Source of the DNA: Epiperipatus broadwayi
Lineage: Eukaryota > Onychophora > Udeonychophora > Euonychophora > Peripatidae
Reading direction: 5' to 3'
NCBI GenBank assembly: GCA_028023455.1
Contig: JAQFVV010013084.1
Location: 131,001 to 195,000 of the forward strand
DNA: 64,000 bases
Below are positions 1-12,184 of this stretch, in pieces (the stretch's first letter is position 1; every line of letters begins with the position of its first letter). Below the pieces are notes generated by a model. The model made no database searches, was not told the origin of the DNA, and saw only the letters and a list, made by a program, of their open reading frames with translations. The translations under genes were made by a program, and so were the position numbers.

Positions 1-1067
1 AAAAATCTTATCTGATTAAGTAGAAATTTAAATTATTTGTTATGCATTTTTTTATGTTTGTGAATGATATGTCCATTCTTATTAATTTATTTTAAATTAA
101 TAATTTAAAAATACACATAAATGGTTGCATAGTTTCATAAGATAATATTAATTTATGTTCGTTAATTTTGGACTATTTGTTTCATAGTTAAATTAGTGCT
201 GGTGAAGGGATGTACAAGTGTTTTATATCAATGTAATCTGGGGAGGCACATTGGATTCTCATTCCCTCATGCTGCATTAGCGGGAATAGTACCCACCTGA
301 ATGCATGAACCAAAAAAGTGTAGCCAGAACATTGCCAATGGTCATGGACATATTTCCTGTGGCATTAATCTCTTTATACTCTGCTTGGAACAATAAGCCA
401 GCAAAGTCCACTACTCCCCATTTATTGAGCACATCTTTTATTTAGTTCCAAATAATTATCTTGCCAGACAGATGCACATTTTTATACTGGGTGATGGTCA
501 TTATTTTTAATGATATTGTACTACAGATGCACATTCCTATCAGCATGGTTTTTATAACATCCTCATTTTGCATTTATCACATCAGTAAATCAGTAAGCTG
601 GTGTTGGCTTGGATGTGAACTTGTAGCCTGGAATTAAAAGAATGGAGTTAATTAAATGTATATTTTATAGTGTGTTTGTGCTTAGTAAAATATTAAAATT
701 GTGTTAAATCTATTAGATACATCCATCTATGCATATACATAAATTAAATATATTTAATCGTTAACTCAGTTTTAAGAATTTTTCTTTTTAATGTATATGT
801 GCATTTTAATAAAAATGTTTTGTTTTATTAATTAAAGTTTTAATTTCTCATGGTTATTACAGTTATTCAGTTATAAATGATTCACTGATGTGTGAAGCAT
901 TAAAAGAAGAGCATATTCTGATATTTATTCTATTACAAATGGTGCCACAATTCACCCAGGCATTATAAAACTAGGACCATTTTTTCATGACCCACATATT
1001 TATCCTATTACAAGAGACACAACCAACTCAGGCTTAATTAAAGACCCAAATTATAAAGGTCCAGGGT

Positions 1068-1147
<80 letters not shown>

Positions 1148-2030
1148 GCCCTTGTGTATGGGTCACCATTTAAGTTTTGTGCTGATCTAGTAGAAAATTT
1201 TAAATTTAAGATATATTTAAAAAATGTGATGTTGACTTTGCTTATGGTAATGTTACCATAAGTTTAATTAAAGCAATCTATGAGTATTTGGTATGTGAAT
1301 TGTGTTGGTATTGGGAAGATATTTAAAATGATGATGATTATGATGTAATACTGCATTAATAAATTTAATAACAAATGTTTAAAGTTAAAGTATTTAAAAG
1401 ACAAGTTTAAATTAGACAAAGATATTTATTTAATTTGAAAAATATGTTAAAAGTGAATAAAAATATTTTAAATTATAAGTACTTAAATTGAGATTAATAT
1501 TTGATTTTAATCATATCAAATAATTATTTTAAAATCTGTTATAATATCTTATTTATTTAAATAAATATTTATTTTAAAAAAAGCAATTGTTAAGTTTATT
1601 TTTAGACGATAATAAGCGTTTCTGGTGTTATAAGAAAAAAACAGATGTTAAGTAAATATACACACACATGCGTGGAAGTTGTCTAATAAAGTTGCATAAT
1701 TATTTTAAAAAATCATGTTATAAATTTATAAATAATACGTGAGTTATCACGAGATAAAAATAAAAGATATTAATGTAGAATATTAAATCTGATTTTTAAA
1801 AATATTACTTTAAAATATAACGTATTTAAAAGATTTAGTTTATTTTAAGGATCTTATAAAAGTTAAAATTTAGGCCAAGTGAGAAAGAATATTTTAAAAA
1901 ATGTTTGATAGATTTGAATAAACGATAAAATTATTTTTAAAATGTGATAATATTAAATATTAAATAAGTCATTATTTTATTTTTAATAGTGTGTTGATAA
2001 ATATGTAAATAAGCAAAGTTTGATTGTTTA
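1..2030. other. AT-rich stretch without a recognisable gene
   Basis: I see no coding region or RNA gene here. The sequence is AT-rich with frequent stops in all frames. The only clear structure is a long AT dinucleotide tract, listed separately. The slightly GC-richer patch around 190-420 and 940-1060 may be an old repeat fragment, but I cannot assign it. Confidence 0.6.
1071..1144. repeat. (AT)n microsatellite, about 37 units
   Basis: An uninterrupted run of AT dinucleotides. Tracts like this matter here because the ends of one LTR family in the window lie against them; this one carries no insertion. Confidence 0.95.
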
Positions 2031-2062
2031 AACGTACCAATCAGATGTGGAGTCTCTTCCAG

Positions 2063-2070
2063 TATAAAAG
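2063..2070 (+). promoter_or_regulatory. TATA-box-like motif (TATAAAAG)
   Basis: TATAAAAG lies in a locally less AT-biased stretch. It is followed about 30 bases later by a GGGGGCTCTCTG segment and then an AATAAA at about 2145. This looks like either a Pol II core promoter or the U3/R region of an old LTR. I found no second copy to prove an LTR. The exon-like reading frames at 2299 and 2699 lie downstream. Confidence 0.4.
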
Positions 2071-2298
2071 CTGGATTCAATCGTTGAAGGGGGCTCTCTG
2101 TAATTAATTTTCTAAGTTAATCGTGCTATTGAGAAAATAGCCAAATAAATTTATAAACGCTCTTAAAATCAGTTGTAAAATCATAAGAGTGTTATTGAAT
2201 AATTTATAATATTTTTAAAGTAATGAATATGCAGTAGTAATTTTAATATTCCCTATTGGTCTTCTCAATATCGAAGCTCAATTTACGTACAAATGATC

Positions 2299-2511
2299 AT
2301 GGAAACATCGCGTATCGTAGAAATATATCAGAAACTTTATGCTAGAAAAGTAACAGACGCTGGATTAGTACAGAAAACTATAAGATGGAGAAAAGTAGTA
2401 TTTTGGACTATAAATAGTTTTCAAAAGTTAAATTACTATTGTCTATTATTAATAGATATTTTAAAGAAATATAAATATTTCTGTAAAAGAAAGTATTTTG
2501 ACAAATTATAA
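2299..2511 (+). CDS. Hypothetical small ORF, possible first coding exon
   Basis: An open frame of about 70 codons begins with two nearby ATGs. The second, at 2299, has the better context (ATCATGG). The first 35 residues are a balanced, charged mix (METSRIVEIYQKLYARK...), unlike the usual AT-rich noise; the rest is rich in Lys, Tyr, Phe and Leu and looks non-coding. A donor-like AAAAGTAAC at about 2348 could end a real exon there. A 16-base motif (GCAGTAGTAATTTTAA) sits both before it (about 2232) and after it (about 2548). I do not recognise the protein. It may be a host exon, a transposon fragment or chance. Confidence 0.2.
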   Translation: METSRIVEIYQKLYARKVTDAGLVQKTIRWRKVVFWTINSFQKLNYYCLLLIDILKKYKYFCKRKYFDKL

Positions 2512-2698
2512 AAGTAAAATATGTATCTTAAGGAAAGATATAAGAAGCAGTAGTAATTTTAAATAAATACTTGCCTTGTTAAGTCTTTGTGCTTACAAGA
2601 CTAAATATTGACGTTTTAAAAGGCAAATAGATTATAAATATGATTATTTAAAATTGTAATATAATAAAATTGCTATATTGAAGTAATCTAAAACGCAG

Positions 2699-2827
2699 GT
2701 CGTTATAGATGGAGAAAGTAATTCTTACCTGAATATATTATTTATAAATGCGCAAGTAATACGTGGACGTCCAGGCCAAACCAAATCAGGCCAAGCTAAG
2801 TTAATGAAAATAATTAAAGGAGAATAA
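2699..2827 (+). CDS. Hypothetical terminal exon with an AT-hook-like RGRP core
   Basis: A good 3' splice acceptor (...CGCAG|GTC) is followed by 42 sense codons and TAA. The residues are well mixed and include a basic segment, VIRGRPGQTKSGQAK, whose RGRP resembles the core of an AT-hook. The composition stands out from the surrounding DNA. Upstream, the same frame is closed about a dozen bases before the acceptor, as expected at an intron end. It could join the exon-like ORF at 2299 across a short intron, but the phase is not established. No family is recognised. Confidence 0.25.
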   Translation, partial: VVIDGESNSYLNILFINAQVIRGRPGQTKSGQAKLMKIIKGE

Positions 2828-2829
2828 TT

Positions 2830-5340
2830 CAACAATTATAAATTAATTTAGAAATATTAACTTTTGGAACAATATTTTATGAAGAGCTGGATCCAGAAAC
2901 AGAACTTATAAACTATTTTTTTAATTTTATTTTGTTTTCTTGTGGAACTTATTATTTTTAAAAAAAATAAACGTTATCATTTTTATTATAAACTTTCAAG
3001 AAACACGTGATTCAACGGAACAGGAAATAGTGTTCTATTGACTTTGTACATAGGATTTATTAGAACTTTTATGGTAGAACAAAAGTCATCGCTGGAATCC
3101 GTAATATAAATTTTTATTTTATTTATTTAACATAAAATTTAAAATATTATTAAACTATTAAAAAGTAGGTTAGGTACATTTATTAAATAGTAACTTAAAA
3201 ATAATATAATAATTAATTACATAAATTTATTTTTATAATTAATATAACATGGAATATTTTAGTGAATGTTATGAGTATGAATGTATATTATTTTTGTTTT
3301 CTGAAGTTGCAAATTCCGAAGACTACTGGATAGCAGAATGGACATTATTATTATTGTGGTAAAAACATTGTATAATAATTTTGATGAATTTAATATGTTT
3401 TCTTTAGATCAACTAAATATTATGTTTTGTGGGATGAATGTGTAGATATTTTTAAGAAAAATATACATTATATTGGCAACGAACTTTATTAAAATATGCA
3501 TAAGTTTTGATTTATAACATCAACATGATACAACATTACGTAAGAAGCTTAGAAATAATTATATGATTCTTTCGTAAATAATTTTGATATTTTATTTATG
3601 CTTAGTATTAAAATGATGTTTTATTATTTATCTTAATAATTATTTTATTTTTGCAATTTAGAAAAGGATTTTAAAAGTCTATATTTTTTTTATATTTTGT
3701 TTTATTAAATAAGTTAAGTTACGTTAGGTAGAAGCTTATATTTGGATTGAAGTTTATTAAGTATAGACGATGTAGTATAGGTAATTTGGATGATGAATAT
3801 TTTATTTAAAGTTGATGTTTGTTTTCCGGAAATTTTAGATAAATTTAGAGGATGTTTATAAATAAAAAAGTATTAGAAAGGATTAAAGAACCCATCAAGT
3901 AAAGTAATGATTTTTACACAGAAAAGAATCATAGAATTTATCTAAGGTAATGCTTTATGAATTTAGAATTGATAAATAGTTTAAATAATAATATTTGAAC
4001 AATAAAGATATGTAATGCATATTTGATAAAACGTATAACAGGAATTACATTAAGTAAAGTATAAGTACAGTCAATTATTTGTTTTTACATTATAAAGATA
4101 CATTAATTTTATAAAGCTATTAAGCAATGCTAATAATAAAGTAAATATATGGTAATACATTATAAATGGTAATACTTAATTAATGTAGCTATTTAATTAG
4201 TAGAGCTTCATTGTTTACACATGCTACATAAATAATTTTGACATATATTATTATTTGTAATGGAAGTTTATTAACATTTATTTTAAATCTAAATTTTTTG
4301 AAAAACAAACTATAATATTATTAGTATAGAATTTGAAGAATGTATAATTGCTTGTTAAGCACATGAATTAGTAACAGTATAACCTTCTTGTATTTGTAAT
4401 TTCTTATTTTATTTTGTTTATTTTTCTAAATTCTAAACTGTAAATAGTGTAAATAAATTTTATTTGAAGTTATTGTAAATAAATTTGTTAATTTGTTTTA
4501 AAAGTGTGTCGAGTTTTCATTATTTTCACCACAGCATTTTGACATCAGATAATTTGAAATAAACATAATATTTGCACAAAATGAATTTGTTATTATTACT
4601 TAGAATTGAATACCATATTTGCTTAACATTATTTTATAAGAATTGATTGACATGAACATAAATATTACAATGGTCATAAGATGATTATAATGCACATTAT
4701 AAGAATACAATATTGTTTATTGCCACAGATTATTAAGTATAAGATTTTAATCTATTTTAAAATGAAGATACCATATGAAATAAAAGATATACATATAATT
4801 ATTTATTCATTTAATAATTGATTATATAATAGAAATAGATGAGATTAAATTACACTTTAAGATTAGTATTATTTATTATTATTATTAAAATAAGTTAGGT
4901 GTATTTAAGTTTGATATAAAATCCCACATCACACTTATTTACATGATTTATTGTTATTTTAAAACTTAGAAGAACCTGAGATTATTTAATTATATTTTAA
5001 GTTAAAAGTTAGGAATTATTTTAGTATTATTAAAGATAATTGATTTCATTTAAAAGTCATAAGAATGCTATAGATGTAGTAGTAAGATGATAAGGTAGTG
5101 GTAGTATTCTTATGCCATTGAGACAGTATCTTGGGAGATATTGACTCAGTGTAAATCTGCTTATTACTTTGTAACTTTACTTCACAGTCTCATAATTTTA
5201 ATATATAATTATTTAATTAAGATATGATAATATAAAAGTATATTAAAGATAGATATGCAAATTTTAATGAAGCATAATAATGTAACTGAGCTAGTTGTAT
5301 TTTAAACTATTTTATATATCAAGAAGTAAGGGTACAATAT
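2830..5340. other. AT-rich stretch without a recognisable gene
   Basis: Very AT-rich DNA with stops in every frame. Two short reading frames at about 2852-2950 (..LTFGTIFYEELDPETELINYF..) and 3300-3361 (..EVANSEDYWIAEWT..) have less biased composition and could be more exons of the hypothetical gene upstream. Evidence for them is weak and I do not list them separately. Confidence 0.5.
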
Positions 5341-5504
5341 ATATATGTAATATACAAATCAATATATATATCAAAATACAGTACAATTTATATAAATTAT
5401 ATTCTTTTAGAAGTACTTTCGACTATACACTTTGTAGTCTTTATCAACTATATAATGTTGAATAATCAAAACGAGACAACCCTTAACAATACCCATAGAT
5501 CAAT

Positions 5505-5819
5505 TCAGATTTCCCACAATTCTGTTATCTTAACATTTGATGACTGGCGATTCATTAACATTTGACGATTTCTTGAAATCAACATAGCCTCTTTTATTTT
5601 ACGTTTATTATGACAACGTTCAATTTGAATAATTTTCATATTTTTATAATCAAATTTAAATCCATATTGACAAGATTTATTATGATCAAATATAACAGAT
5701 GATGAAGGTTTATTTACATCTGTTCCATATTGATTCTCTTTTTGAATTCTATTATATAAAAGCATATGTTCTTTTATTCTCTTCTCAAATGTACACTTAG
5801 ATTCACCAATGTATTCCAC
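5505..5819 (-). pseudogene. PLE GIY-YIG endonuclease fragment, left arm
   Basis: The reading frame starts within YIGESK and continues through KRIKEH, the linker and the RKIKEAMLISRN segment that carries the conserved acidic residue of GIY-YIG nucleases. It lacks the upstream CGCG part because 11 bases are missing relative to the right arm, so it cannot encode a full domain. It ends at a stop 16 codons past the ISRN motif. It is the inverted partner of the copy at 6063-6517. Confidence 0.8.
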
Positions 5820-6062
5820 ATATCAATCTATATATAATAGAATTTTGATTAAACTTTGAATTTTGAATTTTAGAATTATTAAGCAATCTATTTATGTTAA
5901 TTGTAGAGAAAAAAGCAATATGACACAAACCATTATAAATTTTCCTAATAAACTTGACCTGCTCATCTGATATAAATGGCATTGCTAATATTATTAAAGG
6001 ATTTAAAAGAAATCAACACTATAATAAAATTAAAAATAAAAATATCAAAATGAAATGGATTT

Positions 6063-6517
6063 CAATGCCATTTATATCAGATGAGCAGGTCAAGTTTATT
6101 AGGAAAATTTATAATGATTTGTGTCATATTGCTTTTTTCTCTACAAATAACATAAATAGATTGCTTAATAATTCTAAAATTCAAAATTCAAAGTTTAATC
6201 AAAATTCTATTATATATAGATTGATATGTGGATGCGGCATACAATACATTGGTGAATCTAAGTGTACATTTGAGAAGAGAATAAAAGAACATATGCTTTT
6301 ATATAATAGAATTCAAAAAGAGAATAAATATGGAACAGATGTAAATAAACCTTCATCATCTGTTATATTTGATCATAATAAATCTTGTCAATATGGATTT
6401 AAATTTGATTATAAAAATATGAAAATTATTCAAATTGAACGTTGTCATAATAAACGTAAAATAAAAGAGGCTATGTTGATTTCAAGAAATTGTCAAATGT
6501 TAATGAATCGCCAGTGA
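6063..6517 (+). pseudogene. Penelope-like element C-terminus: RT-EN linker and GIY-YIG endonuclease
   Basis: The frame (open from 5954, but the first part belongs to the palindrome spacer) reads MPFISDEQVKFIRKIY.., matching the linker between RT and endonuclease in Penelope-like elements. It continues through NNINRLLNNSK, then IIYRLICGCGIQYIGESK with two cysteines ahead of the nuclease core, then the RIKEH motif with the catalytic arginine, and RKIKEAMLIS with the catalytic glutamate. In the GIY half, GIQ replaces GIY. There is no RT domain in the window, so the copy is 5' truncated and cannot move on its own. In active elements this endonuclease nicks target DNA to prime reverse transcription. 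Confidence 0.85.
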
Positions 6518-6719
6518 TCAAATGTTAAGATAACAGAATTGTGGGAAACCTGAATTGATCTATGGGTATTGTTAAGGGTTGTCTCGTTTTGATTATTCAA
6601 TGTTATATAGTTTATAAAGACTACAAAGTGTATAGTCAAAAGTACTTCTAAAAGAATATAATTTATATAAATTGTACTGTATTTTGATATATATATTGAT
6701 TTGTATATTACATATAATG

Positions 6720-6867
6720 TGAAACGAATACAGATATCAAACTTTATTTATTACATATATAATGAAACAGATATATTGTTGTAATATATAAAGTTTATAT
6801 ATATATATATATAATGAAACAGATATATTGTTCCAATCATATATATTCAAAAGATCCCCCCCCCCAT
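6720..6867. repeat. Short AT-rich repeats beside the lone LTR
   Basis: The motif ATAATGAAACAGATATATTGTT occurs twice, at about 6762 and 6811, with an (AT)n tract between the copies and a C10 run near 6856. No gene is seen. Confidence 0.6.
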
Positions 6868-9297
6868 TGAAAAAAGACTAGCATGATTTGATCAAATTAA
6901 AAAAGAAATAAAGCAAAAAGTTTATAATTAAAAGAAAATCATTATTGATTTTATAGTTTCAAATTACGATGTAAATAAAAGCTCGCATTTACTAAAAAGA
7001 TTACATTTTTAATTTTTGGAATGATGTTTTCAAATAAAGTGTGATAACAGTTTGAGGCAGTCTTATTAAATTGGAAAACATAGCTTAAACCTTATGCTTT
7101 CTTATCTTTGCCGCAAAAAGGATTGTCCAATTGTTAAGATGAAAACAAGCACTCGGGCTTAAATGAGAGCAGTATACAAATCAGGTATAGTGGGCTGAGA
7201 TACTAATCAATCTGGAGAGCAGAATATATATGTAGTCGAGTTACAAGTCAGAGCAGATTTTTTAAAAAAAGTTTTTCCAAAGAGATTCTTAGGAGAACAA
7301 ATAGTTATTTTTTTTCAAAGAGATTTTTTTTCAAGTAGATGTTAAAGAAGAATTTTGAAAAAAAGATTTCAATTTTAAAAATATATTAAGAGCAGTTAAA
7401 GAACCACTATTAATGATGGAAAAAGAAAACATTATTAAGAAAAACATAATGATGGAAGGGTAAACGGTAACAGCTTTTTCTCTCCATTCTAAGCCCTGGT
7501 CCTCCAAGATTTGCATGGATAAACATAATAGAAAAGAAATAATGCCATTCAGCTGAAATACAATGCCCCTTTTAAAGGCAATCACATCAACTGGATAAAT
7601 GAAGCTAATGATTTTATAAAAATATTCAATACTATGTGTGTTTATAGAAGACGACAAAACGACTTTCTTAAACTAAAATTATATGTGTTTTTAAAAGACA
7701 AACAAAACGTCTTTATTATAAATAAAATGGAAATTATGAATAAATGTAGCAGCCTGAAAATACATTTGTTACTGGAAAATTATAAATGAAACTAAAATTA
7801 TGAAAATCGTTTATTATTGATAAAGTATAAATGAAAATGCTGATCAACTTATATCTGGAAACATACTTCTGTGCCAGACCAAACAGCAATATTTATGATA
7901 GATATTTGAGTAACCAAATAAAATTACAAATGCTCACCTGCCTATTAATTATATAAGAATATTATGCATAACTATAATTAATTAAATTATATTAACGTAT
8001 TTATAATTTACATAAAATTGGAAAATATCAAAATGAAAATATAAATACAAAACGAATGTATTTAGTAAATTTATACCATATTATGAACAAATTCAAACAT
8101 TTAAATATGAATTAGTACGACAATAAAAGTTAATGATTATATGTGTATAATGAACCACATACTTAAATAAGTTGAATGATTAAAAAAATCATTATTTATT
8201 AAAGATTTTATCTATTATTTGAAAACTGAAAAAAGTAATATAAACACAGAATTAAAACATGTTATATATACGAATTGAGAAATAAAAATACCAACTAATG
8301 AACCTAGGATGTGCATATGGCATGGATTCAAACCTGGATTTGGATAACCATGAATAAAAATATAAGTATTATGCTTTAATTAAGTCAAACTTAACTTGAA
8401 CTCTTGAATTAGACATAAAATGTAAATGTAAATGATTAAAGAACTTGCATTCTTTAATTCATATTGACCTATTATTGGATACATACTAAGATGCACAATG
8501 GACTGTAAATAAACTATTTGTGAATTAAGTGAAACTCTGAATTAAATACAATGCTATTAGTTATATTCATTATTATATCTGTAAAGGATATCTACATACA
8601 AGAATAATTAAACCACATTACATGTGACTACTACCTAAAATAATACAAATGACAATTAAGTGGAACTCCGAATTAAGTGCTATCAGTTGTCTTCATTATT
8701 CTCTCTGTCATCTTAATATATCACACTACTCTCTGTGAACTAATTAAATGATTAAAGATGTAAACTGTTGAAGAACTTTTGAGAGAAGGACTTTATTATA
8801 CTCTCAACAGATTACATTCTCTAAGCCATCTAAAATGTTAATGGAAGTAGGCCTAAGAGATACAGGGACTGTCAATGAAATACTTTGTTTGATGGACATT
8901 TATTTAAACCAGTTATTAAATAAAATTATTGTTACTGAAAATTAATTTTAGTTATCCAGTTGTTCAATTGTATTTAGTTTTTATTGCATCACTCATCATT
9001 CAGTGCACTTGTTCATGAGAATCTCATGCCACCTGAGCTGTGTGGTATAACTAGACCTAGGTAAGTCAGGTTGTAGTGAGATGGAACTCTAATGGTGCCA
9101 TTTGAAAAACCAAACATAGAAATGTCTAGATGCTTCCAGTCTCTATGGTGCTATATCCTCTGATGAGCAGGAAATATTGTTGTAGGGGGGGTTAACATCT
9201 GCATTGGGGAATGCCAATTGATAGTTCTTTGCTGCAACATGCTCATCAGGAAATTGTTACAACCGAGGTAATAAAGGGGTTGTTTGTTGGTCCGGTT

Positions 9298-9300
<3 letters not shown>
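6868..9300 (+). mobile_element. Lone LTR of the gag-only LTR family
   Basis: From about 6910 the sequence matches the LTRs of copies A and B: the ATCATTATTGATTTTATAG block, the AATGCC...AGCTGAAATACAATGCC block, and the CTCTGATGAGCAGG and GCTCATCAGGAAATTGTTAC segments. It ends in the family's 3' terminus, GGTCCGGTTACA. The 5' end is eroded; TGAAAAAAGACTAGC at 6868 probably corresponds to the family's TGAAACAAGAATGC start. There is no internal region next to it, so it is a solo LTR or the remnant of an older insertion. It is more diverged from copies A and B than their LTRs are from each other. Confidence 0.75.

Positions 9301-9328
<28 letters not shown>
9301..9328. repeat. (AT)14 tract between the lone LTR and copy A
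   Basis: A pure AT run that starts at the last base of one LTR and ends at the first base of the next element. It looks like the target into which copy A inserted. Confidence 0.9.
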
Positions 9329-9333
<5 letters not shown>

Positions 9334-12184
9334 CAAGAACGCTGTTTCATGTGTATATTTATTCTAAGAGCTAGTTACCCTCCCACTTTAAAAAACAGCA
9401 GATATATAAAAAATTTTAATTTATGACTTTACAAGAAAATCATTATTTTCTGTAACTGAGAAAAGAAAATAATAAAGATAAATCATTATTGATTTTATAG
9501 TTTTAAATTACGATGTAAATAAAGGCTGGCATTTATTAAAAAATATTACATTTTCAATTTTTGGAATGATGTTTTTAAATAAAGTGTGATAATAATTTGA
9601 GCTAATTGAAAAACATGGCTTAATTCTCATGCTCTCTTATCTATCCTGTTAAAAAGTACATTATCCAATCATTATGAAGAGAAAGGCCATCGGGCTTAAA
9701 TGAGAGCAGTATACAAATTAGGTACAGTGAGAAAGGCTGCTTAATCAATCCACAGGTCAGAATATAAATAGTCAAGTTGGAAGTTCAGTGGCAGATTAGA
9801 TTTGATTTTAAAACAAGAGACTGAAAGAGTTTTAAAATAGTTTTTCTAGAGAGATTTTAAGGAGATCAAATACTGATATTTTTTTCCAAAGAGATATTTT
9901 TCAAGTAGCTGTTAAAAAAGAATTTTGAAAAAAAAATTTTCAATTTTAAAAGGATATTAAACAACCTCTCTTAATGATGGAAAAAGAAAACTTTATTAAG
10001 AAAAACTTGATGATGAAAGCCTAATCAGTCACAGCTTTTCTATTCATCAAACCATGATCCTCTGAGATTTGCCTGGATAACCATCACAGAAAGGAAGTAA
10101 TGCCATTCATCTGAGATACAATGCCCTTTTTGAAGGAACAAACTGGATAAATGAAGGTAATGATTTTATAACAATATTCAATACTATGTGTGTTTGTAAA
10201 AACAAGACAAAACATCTTTCTTAAACTAAAATTATATGTGTTTTTTAAAGATAAACAAAGTGTCTTTATAATAAATAAAAAAAGAATTATTAACCTTTTA
10301 ACCACTAATTATATTATTGGTTGTATGAGGTAAAAATCAAAGCTTTTAATTGGCCAACTCACAAACTGAAGACAAAGCCTATTGTTAAAACATATTCGCC
10401 TATAATATTAAATTAAACTCAGATACGTTTATAAAAAGTATATTACTAATTTTTCAGGTTATGAAAGTGAACAAAAGTTTTTTCAAAAATAAATTGCTAT
10501 TTATTTATTATAAAATATTCAATTTCGTCAAATTTAAAAGCAAGCTTATAAACAAAGAAGTGCTGACATAAATGTTTTTTTTCAATTTTACATTATGGAA
10601 AAGTAAAGATTTCTTATTGCTAAATCTTAAATATTTTTACTAAAATCTTCAATATTTTTCGAAAATAATTTTGTTTTTTTAGTATATTTTATTAACAATT
10701 ATTTTAATTTCTCAAATTATACTTCTTTAATACTTAAGTCACATTCAAAATGAAAATCTCAGCGTTTTTCTTTATTTTCTTTGATCAGGCGGTTTCTTTG
10801 TTCTTTCCAGCCAATCAGAATGTCTTTTTTGGCTGAGAGCCAGCCAACAGCCAATCACCAACAAGCTGCTTTCTTTGTTTAGCTTTAAATGCAGTTTTAT
10901 TGATTTTTTACTTGTAAAATAATTCAGAAGAGGGCACCATTTTACAGAACTTTTAAAAACCTAATCAAGAACTGTCAAACGAATATCCTAGCATTAAAAA
11001 TAATGGAATTAGAGTGACGTCAACTGTTGACAAGGGTTCTTGTAAGAGGCAGGAAAAGGGTTAATAAAGATAGCTACGTGAAAATACATTTATTATCGAT
11101 AAATTAGAAATGATATTAAAATCATGAATAAATGTAGGTGCATGAAAATATGTTTGTTACTGGAAAATTATAAATGAAACTAAAATTATGTGTTTATAAA
11201 AGACAAACAAAACATCTATGAAAATACATTTATTATAAATAAAACTAAAATTATATGTGTTTGTAAAAGACAAACCAAACGTCTTTCGTAAAAAAAAATC
11301 TAAAGTTATGAATAAAAGTAGCTATATGAAAATACGTTTATTATAAATGAAACTAAAATTATATGTGTTTATAAAAGACAAACAAAACATCTTTCTTAGA
11401 AAAGAAACTAAAAGTATGAATGTATACCAAGATAGATAATGGACTGCAAATAAAATAACTTAAGGTTAACTGGAACTCTGAATTAGACATAAAATGTAAA
11501 TTGTTGAAGAACTTGCATTCTTTAATTCCTATTGTACTATTATAAGATACATAATGGACTGCAAATAAAATAACCTAAGGTTAACTGGAACACTTGAATT
11601 AGACATAAAATGTAAATGTAAATGGTTAAAGAACTTGCATTCTTTAATTCATATTGTCCTATTATTGGATACATACCAAGATGCACAATGGACTGTAAAT
11701 AATACAAATCACAATTAAGTGAAACCCTGAATTAAGGCTATTAGTTGTCCTCATTACTCTCTATTTTGCTTGATGGACCTTTATTTAAACTTGTTATTAA
11801 ATAAAACTATTGTTATTTAAAATTAATCTTTAATTATCCAGTTGTTCAATTCTATTTTGTTTTTTATTGCATCACTCATCATTCAGTGCACTTGTTCATG
11901 AGAATCTCATGCCTGCTGAGCTACATCTGGCATAACTAGACCCAGGTAAGTCAGGTTGTAGTGAGATGAAACTCTAGTGGCACTGTTTAGAAAACCAAAC
12001 ATATAAATGTCTAGATGCTTTCAGCCCCTATGGTGCAACATCCTCTGATGAGCAGGAAATATTGTTGTAGGGGGAATTAGCATCTCTATTGGGTAATGCC
12101 AGTTGATAGTTCCTTCCTGCAACACACTCATCAGGAAATTGTTATAACCGAGGTAATAAAAAGTTGTGTGGTGGTCCGGTAACA
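9329..12184 (+). repeat. 5' LTR of copy A
   Basis: It begins TAAAACAAGAACGC (ancestral TGAAACAAGA) and ends GGTCCGGTAACA. It is longer than the 3' LTR because of a 767-bp insertion at 10294-11060. It also lacks about 135 bp near 11760 that the 3' LTR keeps at about 16330-16480. Repeated short motifs (TAAAATTATATGTGTTTATAA and relatives) fill its middle third. The 3' end folds into a hairpin through TGATGAGCA and TGCTCATCA. Confidence 0.85.
10294..11060. mobile_element. piggyBac-like MITE inserted in the 5' LTR of copy A
   Basis: The block is flanked on both sides by TTAA (10290-10293 and 11061-11064). The matching site in the 3' LTR of the same element (about 15631) has a single TTAA and no insert. 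The ends read CCTTTTAACCACT on the left and, reverse complemented, CCCTTTTCCTGCCTC on the right, in keeping with the CCYT.. termini and strict TTAA target of piggyBac-superfamily elements. There is no ORF of note, so it is non-autonomous. It contains two CCAAT boxes (near 10812 and 10852) and a TGACGTCA-like site near 11016. It inserted after copy A had integrated, since LTR pairs start identical. Confidence 0.8.

Larger units (their letters stand above)
5342..6716. repeat. PLE palindrome 1: inverted pair of element 3' ends
   Basis: Bases 5342-5984 and 6063-6716 are reverse complements of each other with only scattered changes, around a spacer of about 80 bases. The left arm lacks 11 bases present in the right arm, within the codons of the endonuclease motif. 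Both arms carry the linker and GIY-YIG part of a Penelope-like element, so this is a tail-outward inverted pair of the same 3' fragment. Inverted and partial tandem copies are a known habit of Penelope-like elements. The high arm identity suggests one recent event or continuing gene conversion. Confidence 0.85.

Noticed and set aside
9159-9185. CTGATGAGCAGGAAA in the LTR, resembling a hammerhead core
   Set aside because: After GAAA there is no stem III with a GTC/NUH site, and no stem I partner. The motif is explained by the TGATGAGCA/TGCTCATCA hairpin of the LTR.
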